Below, in pieces: positions 53,462-62,511 of a stretch of DNA of 64,000 nucleotides. The position numbers and the translations under genes were made by a program. The notes beneath the pieces are model-generated. The model was not told the DNA's origin and did not search any database. It saw nothing but the letters and a program-made list of their open reading frames with translations. Each line of letters starts with the position of its first letter. Position 1 is the first letter of the stretch. Source of the DNA: RPQJ01 sp963754535 (GTDB lineage Bacteria > Pseudomonadota > Gammaproteobacteria > Steroidobacterales > Steroidobacteraceae); NCBI GenBank assembly GCA_963754535.1, contig CAVWGG010000011.1, positions 215,096 through 279,095 of the forward strand. Direction: 5' to 3'.

Positions 53462-54562
53462 TTACTCAGGCGCAGACTGCGTCGGTTCCAATTCACGCAG
53501 GAACCGGACCAGGTGGTCTTTCCAGACGGCGGCGGCTGTGTGCGTGCCATGCCCACGTGTTGCGTCGCTGATCGGGAGCAGGACGAAGCGGCAACGCGGC
53601 ATCCTCGCAGCCAGCTTTTCGGCGATGCCGAGTTCCGGCGGGTTGACGAAGTCGTCCGCGGAGTTGATGTACAGCACGGGGACGGTGATGCGATCGAGTG
53701 ATGCGCTCGGATCATAGCTACGACTCGCATCCAGGTAATGGAGCATGTCGTTCGCGTCGGTGCGCGCCAGCGTGCGTTCGAGGTAGCGATCCACGTAGGC
53801 TTCGGCCGCGGCGCGGGTGGGAGCCGCCTTCTGTGCCTGCAGCGGGCTCAGGCCCATGATCAGCAGCATCTCGTTGGCGGTGCGCATGCCCTGCGCGGGC
53901 TGCGTCGTGTAATCGCCGTTGTTCCAGGCGGGATCGAGCTTGATCGCCTGGATCGCCATGTGACGCATCATGCGATTGCGGCCGGCGATGGCCGTCGGCA
54001 GGCACGCCAGCGGAACGAGCGCGTCGGCGAATCCCGGGTAGGTCTCGCCCCAGACGAAAGCCTGCATGCAGCCCATCGAGGTGCCGAGGATCAGTCGCAG
54101 GCGATCAACGCCGAGCCCGTCGACCAGCATGGCGTGCTGGCTGCGCACCATGTCGTCGTAGTCGTACTGCGGGAAGCGGGCACGCAGGCCATCCGAGGGC
54201 TTCGACGAGGATCCATGGCCGATGTCATCGGGCAGGATGATGTAGTAGCGGGTGATGTCCAGCGGCTGTCCCGGCCCGAAGAGTTCGTCCGCGAAGATCG
54301 GGTTCAGCAGCGAGCGGGCGTCGCCGCCGGTGCCGTGCAGCAGCAGCACCGCGTTGTCGATGTTTCCTGCAGGATCCTTGTGCGGCTTGCCGAGCGTCAG
54401 GTAATGCAGCCTGAGCTCCGGCAGGGCCTCCCCCGTGCCGAAGCGGAAGTCACGAATCGTGTGGGTGCCGTCCTGTGTTGCCCAGGAAGCGGGCTCCGCA
54501 GCCGTTGCGATGTGCGCGGCCAGGAGTCCCAGGGCGGCCGCAATCAAGATCGAATGACGCAT
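53462..54562 (-). CDS. Exported alpha/beta hydrolase, homoserine O-acetyltransferase-like
   Basis: 366 residues from ATG at 54562 with a signal peptide (AAALGLLAAHIATAA). The fold has VLLLHGTGGDARSLL, YYIILPDDIGHGSSSKPSDG, the nucleophile Ser in LILGTSMGCMQAFVWG, and late INSADDFVNPPELG and GTH for the Asp and His. Similarity is to MetX-type acyltransferases, but export and lack of linked met genes suggest a hydrolase for an unknown ester or amide. Confidence 0.85.
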   Translation of the reverse strand: MRHSILIAAALGLLAAHIATAAEPASWATQDGTHTIRDFRFGTGEALPELRLHYLTLGKPHKDPAGNIDNAVLLLHGTGGDARSLLNPIFADELFGPGQPLDITRYYIILPDDIGHGSSSKPSDGLRARFPQYDYDDMVRSQHAMLVDGLGVDRLRLILGTSMGCMQAFVWGETYPGFADALVPLACLPTAIAGRNRMMRHMAIQAIKLDPAWNNGDYTTQPAQGMRTANEMLLIMGLSPLQAQKAAPTRAAAEAYVDRYLERTLARTDANDMLHYLDASRSYDPSASLDRITVPVLYINSADDFVNPPELGIAEKLAARMPRCRFVLLPISDATRGHGTHTAAAVWKDHLVRFLRELEPTQSAPE

Positions 54563-54637
54563 GGCAGGTGTCCCAGGTCGGGCTTGGCGGGGGTGAGGTT
54601 GCGTCGAGTGTAAAGCCACCCCGCGTTAACCACTAAA

Positions 54638-54665
54638 TTCACGGGTGATCGAACTACTCTAGAAT
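54638..54665 (+). promoter_or_regulatory. Candidate promoter of the DsbA-like gene
   Basis: TTCACG (54638-54643) and TAGAAT (54660-54665) are 16 bp apart, 53 bp before the ATG at 54718, in the gap divergent from the exported hydrolase. Four of six and five of six matches to consensus. Confidence 0.4.
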
Positions 54666-54717
54666 CCCGCGACCGCCGCAGGCCAGACGGCGGCCGCAGG
54701 AACAACAGGAGTTCGCC

Positions 54718-55446
54718 ATGAGCCGCAAAACCAAGAGAAACCAGAATACCGGGCGACCCGGGCCTCCGGCGCAGGAAACACCGTCGGCGAACGGCCTCGG
54801 CACCAGGAACGTGGTCATCGGCGCGATCGCAGTCCTGCTGCTTGCAGTCGGCGCATGGGCACTGCTGCACAAGGGCGAGAACAGTGAGTCAGCCGGACTG
54901 GCCGGTACGCCACGTGGAGCGGCCCTGGCCAGCGAGCATGCGCCGACGCTCGGCGAGGCGAGCGCCAAGGTCCACATCGTCGAGTTCCTCGATCCAGCCT
55001 GCGAAACCTGCGCCGCGTTTTTCCCGATCGCCAAGCAGTACATGGCGGAAAACCCCGGCAAGATTCGCCTGTCCGTCCGCCACGTCGCGTTCCACGACGG
55101 GTCGGAGTTTGCGGTGCGTGTCCTCGAGGCGAGCCGCAAGCAGGACAAGTACTGGCAGACGCTTGAAGCACTGCTGGCGTCGCAGCACCGGTGGGCACCG
55201 AATCACGTGGCACAGCCCGACCTGATCGTTGGTGCGATTGCAGGTGTGGGCCTGAACATCGACCAGTTGATGGCCGACATCAATGCCCCGGACGTGACGC
55301 AGCGAATCCAGCAGGACCTGAGTGACGCAATGGCGCTGAAGGTGACCGCGACACCCGAATACTTCGTCAACGGACGGCCGATGCCGAGCTTCGGTGAACA
55401 GCAACTGCGGACGCTCATCAACGATGCGCTGGCGGACGCCTACTGA
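54718..55446 (+). CDS. DsbA/thioredoxin-fold protein, membrane-anchored
   Basis: 242 residues. A basic, Pro-rich N-terminus and one helix (NVVIGAIAVLLLAVGAWALL) place the thioredoxin-fold domain in the periplasm. The active site is DPACETCAAFFP (CxxC = CETC) and the cis-Pro strand is KVTATPEYFVNGRP. Pattern fits DsbA-family (DsbG/BdbD-like) thiol oxidoreductases. GGAGTTCGCC precedes the ATG. The MenA-like gene follows after 30 bp on the same strand. Confidence 0.9.
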   Translation: MSRKTKRNQNTGRPGPPAQETPSANGLGTRNVVIGAIAVLLLAVGAWALLHKGENSESAGLAGTPRGAALASEHAPTLGEASAKVHIVEFLDPACETCAAFFPIAKQYMAENPGKIRLSVRHVAFHDGSEFAVRVLEASRKQDKYWQTLEALLASQHRWAPNHVAQPDLIVGAIAGVGLNIDQLMADINAPDVTQRIQQDLSDAMALKVTATPEYFVNGRPMPSFGEQQLRTLINDALADAY

Positions 55447-55476
55447 TCCTGCCGCTGGTTCGCCGCGCAAACGCCC

Positions 55477-56397
55477 ATGAGTTCCCCAACGTCGATGGCA
55501 CCTGATCGAACGGCTCGCCCCAGCGGGTGGCGCCGGTGGCTGGTTGCGTCACGGCCACGGACCCTGACGATGGCCGTCACCCCGGTGGTCGTCGGCGCGA
55601 GCCTGGCCTGGGCCGAGGGCGCGGCGGCGAACTGGCCCGTCTTCGTGCTGACGCTGGCCTGCGCGGTCCTGATCCAGGTCGGCACCAACCTGCTCAACGA
55701 CGTCTCCGACTTCGAGAAAGGCAATGACCGTGCCGACCGCGTGGGGCCATTGCGAGTCACGGCGGCCGGTTGGGCCACGCCGAGCGAGGTGCGCCGTGCA
55801 GCGGGAATCGTATTCGGCTTCGCGATGTTGATTGGCGTTGTGCTGGTCTGGCTCGGCGGCCTGGTGATCCTCGGCCTCGGCCTGTTCTCGATCGTCGCCG
55901 GCTGGGCTTACTCGGGCGGGTCGCGGCCCGTGTCGCATGGCCCGTTCGGCGAACTGTTCGTGCTGATGTTTTTCGGTCTGGTCGCCGTGGGTGGCAGTCA
56001 TTACCTGCAGTCTGGCCAGTGGTCGCCGGTGATCGTGCCGGCTGGACTGGCCATCGGCTCGATGGCGGCGGCCGTTCTGCTGCTCAACAACTACCGCGAC
56101 CTCGCTGCCGACACAGCCGCTGGCCGACGAACGCTCGCCGCCGTGATCGGGCCCGCGCGATCGTGGGGTCTATACGCCGTGCTGATGCTGTTGCCGCTCG
56201 CACTGCCGACGTGGCTGGCATTGCGCAACCCGCCGCACCCCACTGCATGGCTGGCCTGGGTGTCCGCGCCATTGCTGGTAAGCCTGGTATGGAGAATGGG
56301 GCGAGCGAGTGGCGCTGCGCTCAATCCCGTGCTGGGTCAGACCGCGCTGGCCCAGGCCGCATTCGGATTGCTGCTGGCCGCAGGAATGCTGCCGTGA
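55477..56397 (+). CDS. menA: UbiA-family prenyltransferase, MenA-like
   Basis: 306 residues with eight to nine membrane helices. The first Asp-rich motif is NLLNDVSDFEKGND and the second NNYRDLAADTAAGRRTLA, the spacing and wording of 1,4-dihydroxy-2-naphthoate polyprenyltransferase (MenA), which makes demethylmenaquinone. SRPRTLTMAVTPVVVG near the start is also MenA-like. No other men gene is in the window, so the quinone product is inferred. It overlaps the next gene by GTGA. Confidence 0.82.
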   Translation: MSSPTSMAPDRTARPSGWRRWLVASRPRTLTMAVTPVVVGASLAWAEGAAANWPVFVLTLACAVLIQVGTNLLNDVSDFEKGNDRADRVGPLRVTAAGWATPSEVRRAAGIVFGFAMLIGVVLVWLGGLVILGLGLFSIVAGWAYSGGSRPVSHGPFGELFVLMFFGLVAVGGSHYLQSGQWSPVIVPAGLAIGSMAAAVLLLNNYRDLAADTAAGRRTLAAVIGPARSWGLYAVLMLLPLALPTWLALRNPPHPTAWLAWVSAPLLVSLVWRMGRASGAALNPVLGQTALAQAAFGLLLAAGMLP

Positions 56398-57263
56398 GCC
56401 CGACCATCATCGGCACGCTGCTGCCCTTGGCACTCGGCTTCATCATGTTCGCAGTCGGCGTCACGCTCGTGCCGGCCGATTTCACTCGGCTGTTCGAACA
56501 GCCGCGCGCGGTGATCGCCGGCCTGATTGGCCAGTTGCTGTTGCTGCCAGTGCTCGCCTGGACGATGGCTGTCGTGTTTCGATTGTCGCCGCCCATGGCT
56601 GTCGGCCTGGTGATCCTCGGAGCTTGCCCGGGCGGCGCAAGTTCGGCGCTCATCACTCATCTCGCTCGCGGCTCCGCAGCGCTGTCGGTGACGCTGACGG
56701 CCATCACCAGCCTGATCGCGCTGGTCTCGATGCCGATCGTGGTGCAAGGCGCGCTGCGCCATTTCCTGGTAGCCGACAGTCCCATCGAGTTCTCGGTGGC
56801 AAAAATGGTGCGCGGAGTCTTCTTCATCACGACCGTGCCAGTCGCAGCCGGCATGCTCCTGCGCGCTTGGCGGGCCCGCCTGGCGGATCGATTGCAAACC
56901 GCCCTGGGCCGTATCGCGACGGCGCTGTTCGTGCTGATCGTCATCGCCACCTTCGTCAGTCAGCGCGATGCCCTGATGGCCAACCTTTCGACGGTTGGAC
57001 CAGCTGCCGCAAGCCTGAACCTGGGCGTGATGTTGGCGGGCGCGGGCCTGGCCCTGGCCTTCGGGCTCGGTCGCCGCGACGCGATCGCCATCACCTCGGA
57101 GTGCGGCCTGCAGAATGCAGCCCTCGGCATTTTCATCGCGACCACCGTGCTCGGCACGCCGGCGCTCGCCGTTCCCAGCGTCATCTATGCCCTGCTCATG
57201 AACCTCGGCGCATTCGGCCTGATCTTCGTGGCGCGCCGCTGGGGCCGCCCTGCCCGCTCATAG
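56394..57263 (+). CDS. Bile acid:sodium symporter (BASS/SBF) family transporter
   Basis: 289 residues from GTG at 56394 overlapping the MenA-like stop; the open frame upstream is in the wrong frame over that gene. About nine or ten helices, with LGACPGGASSALITHLARG and ECGLQNAALGIFIATT as the two crossing motifs that bind sodium (the E(x)GxQN motif is intact). Substrate may be an organic anion; it cannot be fixed. It overlaps the following minus-strand gene by six bases. Confidence 0.88.
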   Translation: MSPTIIGTLLPLALGFIMFAVGVTLVPADFTRLFEQPRAVIAGLIGQLLLLPVLAWTMAVVFRLSPPMAVGLVILGACPGGASSALITHLARGSAALSVTLTAITSLIALVSMPIVVQGALRHFLVADSPIEFSVAKMVRGVFFITTVPVAAGMLLRAWRARLADRLQTALGRIATALFVLIVIATFVSQRDALMANLSTVGPAAASLNLGVMLAGAGLALAFGLGRRDAIAITSECGLQNAALGIFIATTVLGTPALAVPSVIYALLMNLGAFGLIFVARRWGRPARS

Positions 57264-58211
57264 CGCGAAGAACAGCTGCAGCCAGTACTTGTCGCCTTCG
57301 GCCTTGTTGCGCGTGTGGCCCTCGTGCTGCCACTTCGCGACGGCACCCCAGCGCTCACCCCGGTAGACCAGTTGCGGCCCATAGGCCAGCACGCGCAGCT
57401 TGCGGCCATCGCCACCTACGGGGTCGCCATCGATCTCGTCATCGGTGACCTGTTGATACAGGTAGCCGTTGATGCCCGCGAGCCAGCCTTTCGCAATGCG
57501 CAGGTTCAGCGAGTATTCGACGCCCGCCTCCAGTCCTGAGTGGTAGTCCGTGTCGGGGTTGGTGCCGTTGACGGTGAGATTGGTGCGCAGGTTCGCATCG
57601 AAGCGTTCGCCGAGCGGTGCTGTCACGGCATAGTAAAAAGTGGCAGCGTACTGGTTGCGGCCGGCATTGAACAGGTGACTGGTCGAATACGAGCCTGTCG
57701 GCAAGGTCACGTCGACGCCCGTCAGCGAATGCAGTTGCGGCCGATGCCAGCCGAGCATCAGCCCAACGGTCGTGTCGCCGACGCCAGTGCGATAGTCCTC
57801 GCGTGGACCGATGCTGGCGTCGCCGATCAGGTAGGGCTGGGCGACGAGCCAGCCCACCGAGCCACCGAAGAGCCTGGCCGACTCGAGGACCTGCAGGTAG
57901 CGCAATGTGTGCACGCGCACGTCGACTTCGAACGGGATCGGCGCAGGTTCACCGTCGTTCATCGTCGTGACGTCAGCCGTGTAGTACGAGTTATACGAAT
58001 ACAGGTAGGGGCCAGGCTTGGGCAGCACGCCGCTGGCCACGGTATTCAAGCCATAGGGGTAGACGCTGCCACCCCCCTCGGTCGCGCAGGCCGGCCGCAG
58101 GATGCAGAGCGCGAGGGCAGCCACGCACACTGGTGCGCAGAACCAAACGCTCCAGCGCGATTGCGAATGACGACAGACGGCCCGGTGGCGGGTGCCGAAC
58201 TGGCTCTTCAT
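57258..58211 (-). CDS. Outer-membrane beta-barrel, phenol-degradation MetA-pathway type
   Basis: 317 residues with a signal region (VCVAALALCILRPACA) after a long basic start. The mature part is rich in alternating strands (YLYSYNSYYTADVTTMNDG, GVGDTTVGLMLGWHRPQLHS, GPQLVYRGERWGAVAKWQHE) and ends in Phe-Ala-Leu (YWLQLFFAL), typical of outer-membrane barrels. It matches the PF13557 type of putative channels near aromatic-degradation genes. Substrate unknown. Confidence 0.8.
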   Translation of the reverse strand: MKSQFGTRHRAVCRHSQSRWSVWFCAPVCVAALALCILRPACATEGGGSVYPYGLNTVASGVLPKPGPYLYSYNSYYTADVTTMNDGEPAPIPFEVDVRVHTLRYLQVLESARLFGGSVGWLVAQPYLIGDASIGPREDYRTGVGDTTVGLMLGWHRPQLHSLTGVDVTLPTGSYSTSHLFNAGRNQYAATFYYAVTAPLGERFDANLRTNLTVNGTNPDTDYHSGLEAGVEYSLNLRIAKGWLAGINGYLYQQVTDDEIDGDPVGGDGRKLRVLAYGPQLVYRGERWGAVAKWQHEGHTRNKAEGDKYWLQLFFAL

Positions 58212-58337
58212 GGAAACTCCGGTGACGCGACCGGCCGGAAGTGTTCCAGAAGCAGCCGCGCGTCGCGCCCGTGGGATTCCGAGAGTCGTCTCGGTAAAGG
58301 CCGGTTTTGCCGTGCGGCTCCGATCACCACTGTCAGG

Positions 58338-58354
58338 AACGGCTATTAGCCGTT
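58338..58354. promoter_or_regulatory. Perfect palindrome in a divergent intergenic region
   Basis: AACGGCTA-T-TAGCCGTT, 8-bp arms around one base, between the outer-membrane channel gene (starts 58211, minus) and the small 44-aa gene (starts 58392, plus). It could be an operator or a small hairpin. No regulator gene is adjacent. Confidence 0.4.
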
Positions 58355-58391
58355 ACGCTATTCCACCTGAACGACTGAATCCGGAGATTCC

Positions 58392-58526
58392 ATGGCCAGA
58401 CCCCCGAATTATTCACAGCAGAAGCAGCAGCGCGAACAGGCTGCCAGGAAGAAGCGCGATGAGAAGCAGCAGCGCCGTCAGGAAAAGAAGGACGAGAGTC
58501 CTCCCTCACCTCCTCCTGCGCCCTGA
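58392..58526 (+). CDS. Small Gln/Lys/Arg-rich protein, 44 aa
   Basis: ATG at 58392 reads MARPPNYSQQKQQREQAARK and further charged residues to PSPPPAP before TGA at 58524. The MARPPNY(x)QxKxxRE start recurs in short annotated proteins of many proteobacteria, as I recall. It should form one charged helix. GGAGATTCC lies just before the start. The nitroreductase begins 23 bp later. Function unknown. Confidence 0.6.
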   Translation: MARPPNYSQQKQQREQAARKKRDEKQQRRQEKKDESPPSPPPAP

Positions 58527-58549
58527 TTCGCGCGGCGACCGCACTCGAA

Positions 58550-59197
58550 ATGAGCACCCTGACCAAGCTTGCACTCGGCGCGATGGGACAACTTCGGCCG
58601 CGCCCCGCGAAAGGCGATGCACGCCGCGTCATCAAGCTGCCTGCGCCCGACAAGCGTGGCGGACTGCCGCTCATGCAGGCACTGGCAAGACGCCGTTCAT
58701 CGCGGGAGTTCGCACGCAAGGCACTGCCGCTGCCCGTGCTCTCCGGCCTGCTGTGGGCCGCATTCGGCGTCAACCGCCGCGACGGGGGACGCACGGCCCC
58801 CTCCGCCATCGATGCGCAGGAGGTCGACGTCTACGTCGCCTTGCCCGACGGTGCCTATCTCTATGACGCCCGGACACACGCGCTGCGGCTGGTTGCGGGC
58901 GGTGATCTGCGACGCGTCACGGGTTACCAGGATTTCGTGGACGATGCGCCGCTCGACCTCGTCTACGTGGCGGACCATTCGCGCATGAAGTTGATCCCGG
59001 TGGCAAGCCGGGAGAGCTTCGCGTCCGCCGCCGCCGGCGCGATCGCACAGAACGTGTACCTGTACGCTGCCAGCAGCAATCTCGTCACGGTGATCCGCGC
59101 CTGGATCGATCGCTCCGCCATTGCCGACGCCCTCGGCCTGACCCACGACCAGCACGTGCTGCTGTCGCAGACCGTCGGTTACGCGCCGAAGTCCTGA
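58550..59197 (+). CDS. Nitroreductase-family protein (SagB/ThcOx-like)
   Basis: 215 residues. FMN-binding pattern RRSSREFARKALPLPVLSGLLWAAFGVNR (read in two parts) with the RxS(x)R motif, then TAPSAIDAQEVDVYVALPDG, and AAAGAIAQNVYLYAASSNLV as the second helix. This is the SagB-type branch of the nitroreductase fold. Natural substrate unknown; no peptide precursor gene was seen nearby. A short leader (KLALGAMGQL) is present but not a clear signal peptide. Confidence 0.85.
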   Translation: MSTLTKLALGAMGQLRPRPAKGDARRVIKLPAPDKRGGLPLMQALARRRSSREFARKALPLPVLSGLLWAAFGVNRRDGGRTAPSAIDAQEVDVYVALPDGAYLYDARTHALRLVAGGDLRRVTGYQDFVDDAPLDLVYVADHSRMKLIPVASRESFASAAAGAIAQNVYLYAASSNLVTVIRAWIDRSAIADALGLTHDQHVLLSQTVGYAPKS

Positions 59198-59245
59198 CAC
59201 GGCCTCGCTCCCGGCGGGGCCGATGTCTGTATGATCGCCGCGCCA

Positions 59246-60106
59246 ATGAAAACCCCCACCGAGCTGCAGCCCCTCATCGACGACGGCGTGATCGACGAAG
59301 TCCTCCGTTCGCTGAAAAGCGGCAAGGAAGCGACCGTTTACCTGGTACGTTCGCGCACCGGGACGCTCTGCGCCAAGGTCTACCGGAACATGGCGCAGCG
59401 CAGCTTCCAGAAGCGCGCCCAGTACCAGGAAGGACGCAAAGTGCGAGGCAGCCGGCAGGCCCGCGCGATGAGCAAGAGCACGTCATTCGGTCGTGCGGAA
59501 CAGGAAGCCGCCTGGAAGAACGCGGAAGTGGACGCGCTGTACCAGCTGATCGCCGCGGACGTGCGCGTGCCGCGGCCCTACGGGTATTTCGATGGCGTCC
59601 TGCTCATGGAGCTCGTCGCGGATGCGGACGGGAATCCGGCGCCACGCCTTGGCGAAGTCGATCTCCCAGCCGAGACCGCCCGGGAGTACCACCGCTTCCT
59701 GATCCGGCAGGTCGTGCGGATGCTGTGCGTTGGACTGATCCACGGCGACCTTTCCGAGTTCAACGTGCTGGTTGCGCCCGACGGTCCCGTGATCATCGAC
59801 CTCCCCCAGGTCGTCAATGCGGCGGGCAACAACGCTGCGCTGGCGATGCTCGAACGGGACGTCAACAACCTGCGGTCCACGCTGGGCCGCTTTGCACCTG
59901 AGTTGCTCGTCACCGAGTACGCGAGGGAAATGTGGTCACTGTTCGAACAGGGCGAACTGCGGCCGGAGTCCGAACTCACGGGTGCCTTCGCGCGCGATGA
60001 AACCATCGTTGATCCCGACGATGTCATGATCGTCATCGACGATGCCCGCGAGGAAGAAATCCAGCGTCGCCTGCGCCTCGTCAGCGAGCCTGTCGCCGGA
60101 TTCTAG
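59246..60106 (+). CDS. RIO1-type serine protein kinase
   Basis: 286 residues from ATG at 59246 (an ATG five codons earlier is possible). Atypical protein kinase of the RIO family: SGKEATVYLV with no classical P-loop Gly set, the Lys in GTLCAKVYRN, the catalytic loop LIHGDLSEFNVLV, and the metal motif VIIDLPQVV. Bacterial RIO kinases are thought to phosphorylate Ser in unknown targets. Stop overlaps the convergent hypothetical gene by four bases. Confidence 0.9.
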   Translation: MKTPTELQPLIDDGVIDEVLRSLKSGKEATVYLVRSRTGTLCAKVYRNMAQRSFQKRAQYQEGRKVRGSRQARAMSKSTSFGRAEQEAAWKNAEVDALYQLIAADVRVPRPYGYFDGVLLMELVADADGNPAPRLGEVDLPAETAREYHRFLIRQVVRMLCVGLIHGDLSEFNVLVAPDGPVIIDLPQVVNAAGNNAALAMLERDVNNLRSTLGRFAPELLVTEYAREMWSLFEQGELRPESELTGAFARDETIVDPDDVMIVIDDAREEEIQRRLRLVSEPVAGF

Positions 60107-60513
60107 CGGCGAACCGCCCGCTTTTTCTTTTTCCACGAAGGTTGCACGGCGAGCTGGACCTTGCCTACCTTGCGGTCGGCAATCGACTTCAGCACCAGCC
60201 GTCCGCGGTCATCGACCAGGCACGGTACGACGTACACACCCGGACGCAGCAGGGCCTGAATCGCCTTGGCCGCCGGACGCCGCTTGAAGAGCGTGGCCGC
60301 GGTCGGGTCGTCGAAGGACCACGAGTCGTCCTGCACCATGTAGTACAGCGAGATTCCGGGCAGCGTCGCGCTGACCAGCAGATAGCGAGTCCGGTCCTCC
60401 ACGTCCTTGACGTGGCGTGCCAGCGCACGCCGTTGCGCCGGGGTCAGCGGCGGATCTTCGTCATCGCCGGGACGCTGGGTTTTCTGGGCTTGCTTGCGCT
60501 TGGTGACGGCCAT
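60103..60513 (-). CDS. Conserved hypothetical protein, 136 aa
   Basis: Basic at both ends (MAVTKRKQAQKTQRPG and PSWKKKKRAVRR), with a middle that reads LVSATLPGISLYYMVQDDSW, SFDDPTAATLFKRRPAAKA and VYVVPCLVDDRG. No membrane helix. The charged tail hints at nucleic-acid or ribosome contact, but no family was recognised. It is convergent with the RIO kinase gene. Confidence 0.65.
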   Translation of the reverse strand: MAVTKRKQAQKTQRPGDDEDPPLTPAQRRALARHVKDVEDRTRYLLVSATLPGISLYYMVQDDSWSFDDPTAATLFKRRPAAKAIQALLRPGVYVVPCLVDDRGRLVLKSIADRKVGKVQLAVQPSWKKKKRAVRR

Positions 60514-60608
60514 GGCTCGCTCTTACGGTGCAGGAAGTTGGGAAATCCCCGCAATCCTAGCAGGCCACGCCGTCACGCCACGAATGTCGATGCTCTCAGC
60601 CCATCGGT

Positions 60609-62300
60609 TCAGAAGCGGGAAGCGACCAGTTGCACGTCGGAGTGTCGCCAGGCGTCCAGGAATTGCTTTTCCACGGCCACCGCGTCGTCGGTTCGCTGCT
60701 GTTGCCGCAGCGCCAGCGTGAGGCCCTTGAGTGACCAGCCGTTCTGCGGGTTGCGCCGCAGCTCCTCGCGATAGACCTGCTCGGCATCGCCCGGCCGGCC
60801 GGCTGCCAGCATTACCGCGCCCAGTGATTGCCGGACCGGCGAATGCCAGCCGGGCGGCTCGTCGTAGGGAATGCGATCCTCGATGGCGACGGCTTCGGTC
60901 AGCGCCGTGATGGCAGCGGCCTGGTCGCCGCGTGCCAGTGCGAGCTCGGCGTAGACCGTACGCTCCGCGATATGCGCGGCATGCGCCAGCGGATAACGAT
61001 CCCAGACCGTCAGGGTCGTCATCACCGGATCGGCTGCCAGCTTCGACAGCGCGGCGTAATAGCCATTGGCGTCGTTCATCCGGTTCTGGCGGATCGCAGC
61101 CATGGCCTGGGCGTAGTTCCAGATCGCCGTGACGTAAGGCAGGTCGGGCGCCGGATTGGGTGCCGCGCGGATCTCGTCCCAGCGTCCGAAGCGGACGTTG
61201 TCGAACCAGGGCGTCATCCAGTAGTGCTGCAGGCCCGCGAATCCCGGTTGCCGCATGAGGTCCGGCAGGTTGACGCGTTGCGCCGTCTTGCGCGCGGCGT
61301 CCTGGGCGATCTTGCTCGCACCTTCCATGCTGGCCGCAAACCACAGGAAGTGCGGGTTGTGCGGCACGTAGCCGAGCGGATACACGCCCTTGGCGTTGCG
61401 GCCGCACATCGCGAGATAGTCGTTGTCGGCGGCGATCGCCGTCTGGTTCGCGACGACGGCATCGTGCCAGCGCCCAACCCGCGCGTAGATGTGTGCCGGC
61501 ATGTGCACGAGGTGACCCGAGCCGGGAATCAGCGTGCGCAGTCGATCGGCTGCGACGACGCCGCGCTGCGGATCGGCTGAGGCCTCGACGGCATGCACGT
61601 ACAGGTGCAGCGCTCCGGCGTGGTCTGGATTCCTCTTCATGACAGTTTCCAGCAGCGACACGACTTCCGCGGTGTTGCCCTTCGGCTGCAGCTTGTCGTC
61701 GTAGTAGTCCCACGGCTGCAGGTCCATCAGGGCCTCGGCGTGGAAGACCTTTGCATCCAGGTCGTCAGGGTACTCGGCTACGAGCGCGCCGGTCGCCTTC
61801 GCATACGCTTCGTCGAGTGCGCGACGATCCGCCGGGGGATCTTCCGCATAACGCGCTGCGAGCGCCTGGATGAAGGCGCGCTCCCTGGCCGAGGCTGCAG
61901 GTGCCAACGACACGGCGCGCTGCAGGCTCTGCCATGCCTTCGGGTTGTCGGCAGGATCCATCTGCGCATTGACGTGCGGGCCCAGTACGAGCGCCGCACC
62001 CCACCAGCACATCGCACAATCCGGATCGATCTGCGCGGCCTTCAGGTACGAACGCTCGGCCGCGTCGTGATTGAAGCCGAAGGTCAGCATCAGGGCCTGG
62101 TTGAACCAGCGCTGGGCTTCCGGCTTGTTCGTCGTGATCTTGAATTCGTACGTGCCCAGCCCGGGCAACAGCGTGGCACCGACAGGCGCCTCGACCGGTG
62201 CAGACTGCGCCGCCGCTCGCACCCGCGAGCTTTGTGTCCCGACGAAAGCTCCGGCGCCTACCGCCAGAAGGACCCCAGCCACTGCCAGCATGCGGTTCAT
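60609..62300 (-). CDS. Exported tetratricopeptide-repeat protein
   Basis: 563 residues, ATG at 62300 behind GGGGGAAGACC, signal peptide LAVAGVLLAVGAGAFVG. TPR/Sel1-like helices run through it, for example WFNQALMLTFGFNHDAAERS, YLKAAQIDPDCAMCWWGAAL and LVHMPAHIYARVGRWHDAVV. The CAMCWWG and PHNPHFLWFA motifs are shared by a family of uncharacterised exported TPR proteins. No heme motif (no CxxCH). Function unknown. Confidence 0.82.
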   Translation of the reverse strand: MNRMLAVAGVLLAVGAGAFVGTQSSRVRAAAQSAPVEAPVGATLLPGLGTYEFKITTNKPEAQRWFNQALMLTFGFNHDAAERSYLKAAQIDPDCAMCWWGAALVLGPHVNAQMDPADNPKAWQSLQRAVSLAPAASARERAFIQALAARYAEDPPADRRALDEAYAKATGALVAEYPDDLDAKVFHAEALMDLQPWDYYDDKLQPKGNTAEVVSLLETVMKRNPDHAGALHLYVHAVEASADPQRGVVAADRLRTLIPGSGHLVHMPAHIYARVGRWHDAVVANQTAIAADNDYLAMCGRNAKGVYPLGYVPHNPHFLWFAASMEGASKIAQDAARKTAQRVNLPDLMRQPGFAGLQHYWMTPWFDNVRFGRWDEIRAAPNPAPDLPYVTAIWNYAQAMAAIRQNRMNDANGYYAALSKLAADPVMTTLTVWDRYPLAHAAHIAERTVYAELALARGDQAAAITALTEAVAIEDRIPYDEPPGWHSPVRQSLGAVMLAAGRPGDAEQVYREELRRNPQNGWSLKGLTLALRQQQRTDDAVAVEKQFLDAWRHSDVQLVASRF

Positions 62301-62511
62301 GGTCTTCCCCCTCCTTACGTCGGCACGCCTTGCTGCCTCTTACCCCCACTCCTGGGCCGTGTCTGTAGGCCGAACGGACACGTGGGGTGAGCCGGTCCGG
62401 TACGCGTCGATGCAGCGAACCAGCGCACGAATTCTGCAGGTCGAGTTGTGCACCTGGTCGCGGTATCCGAGGCTCCGGGAGTCGGGCTGCGACGTATAGC
62501 GGAGCACATTC

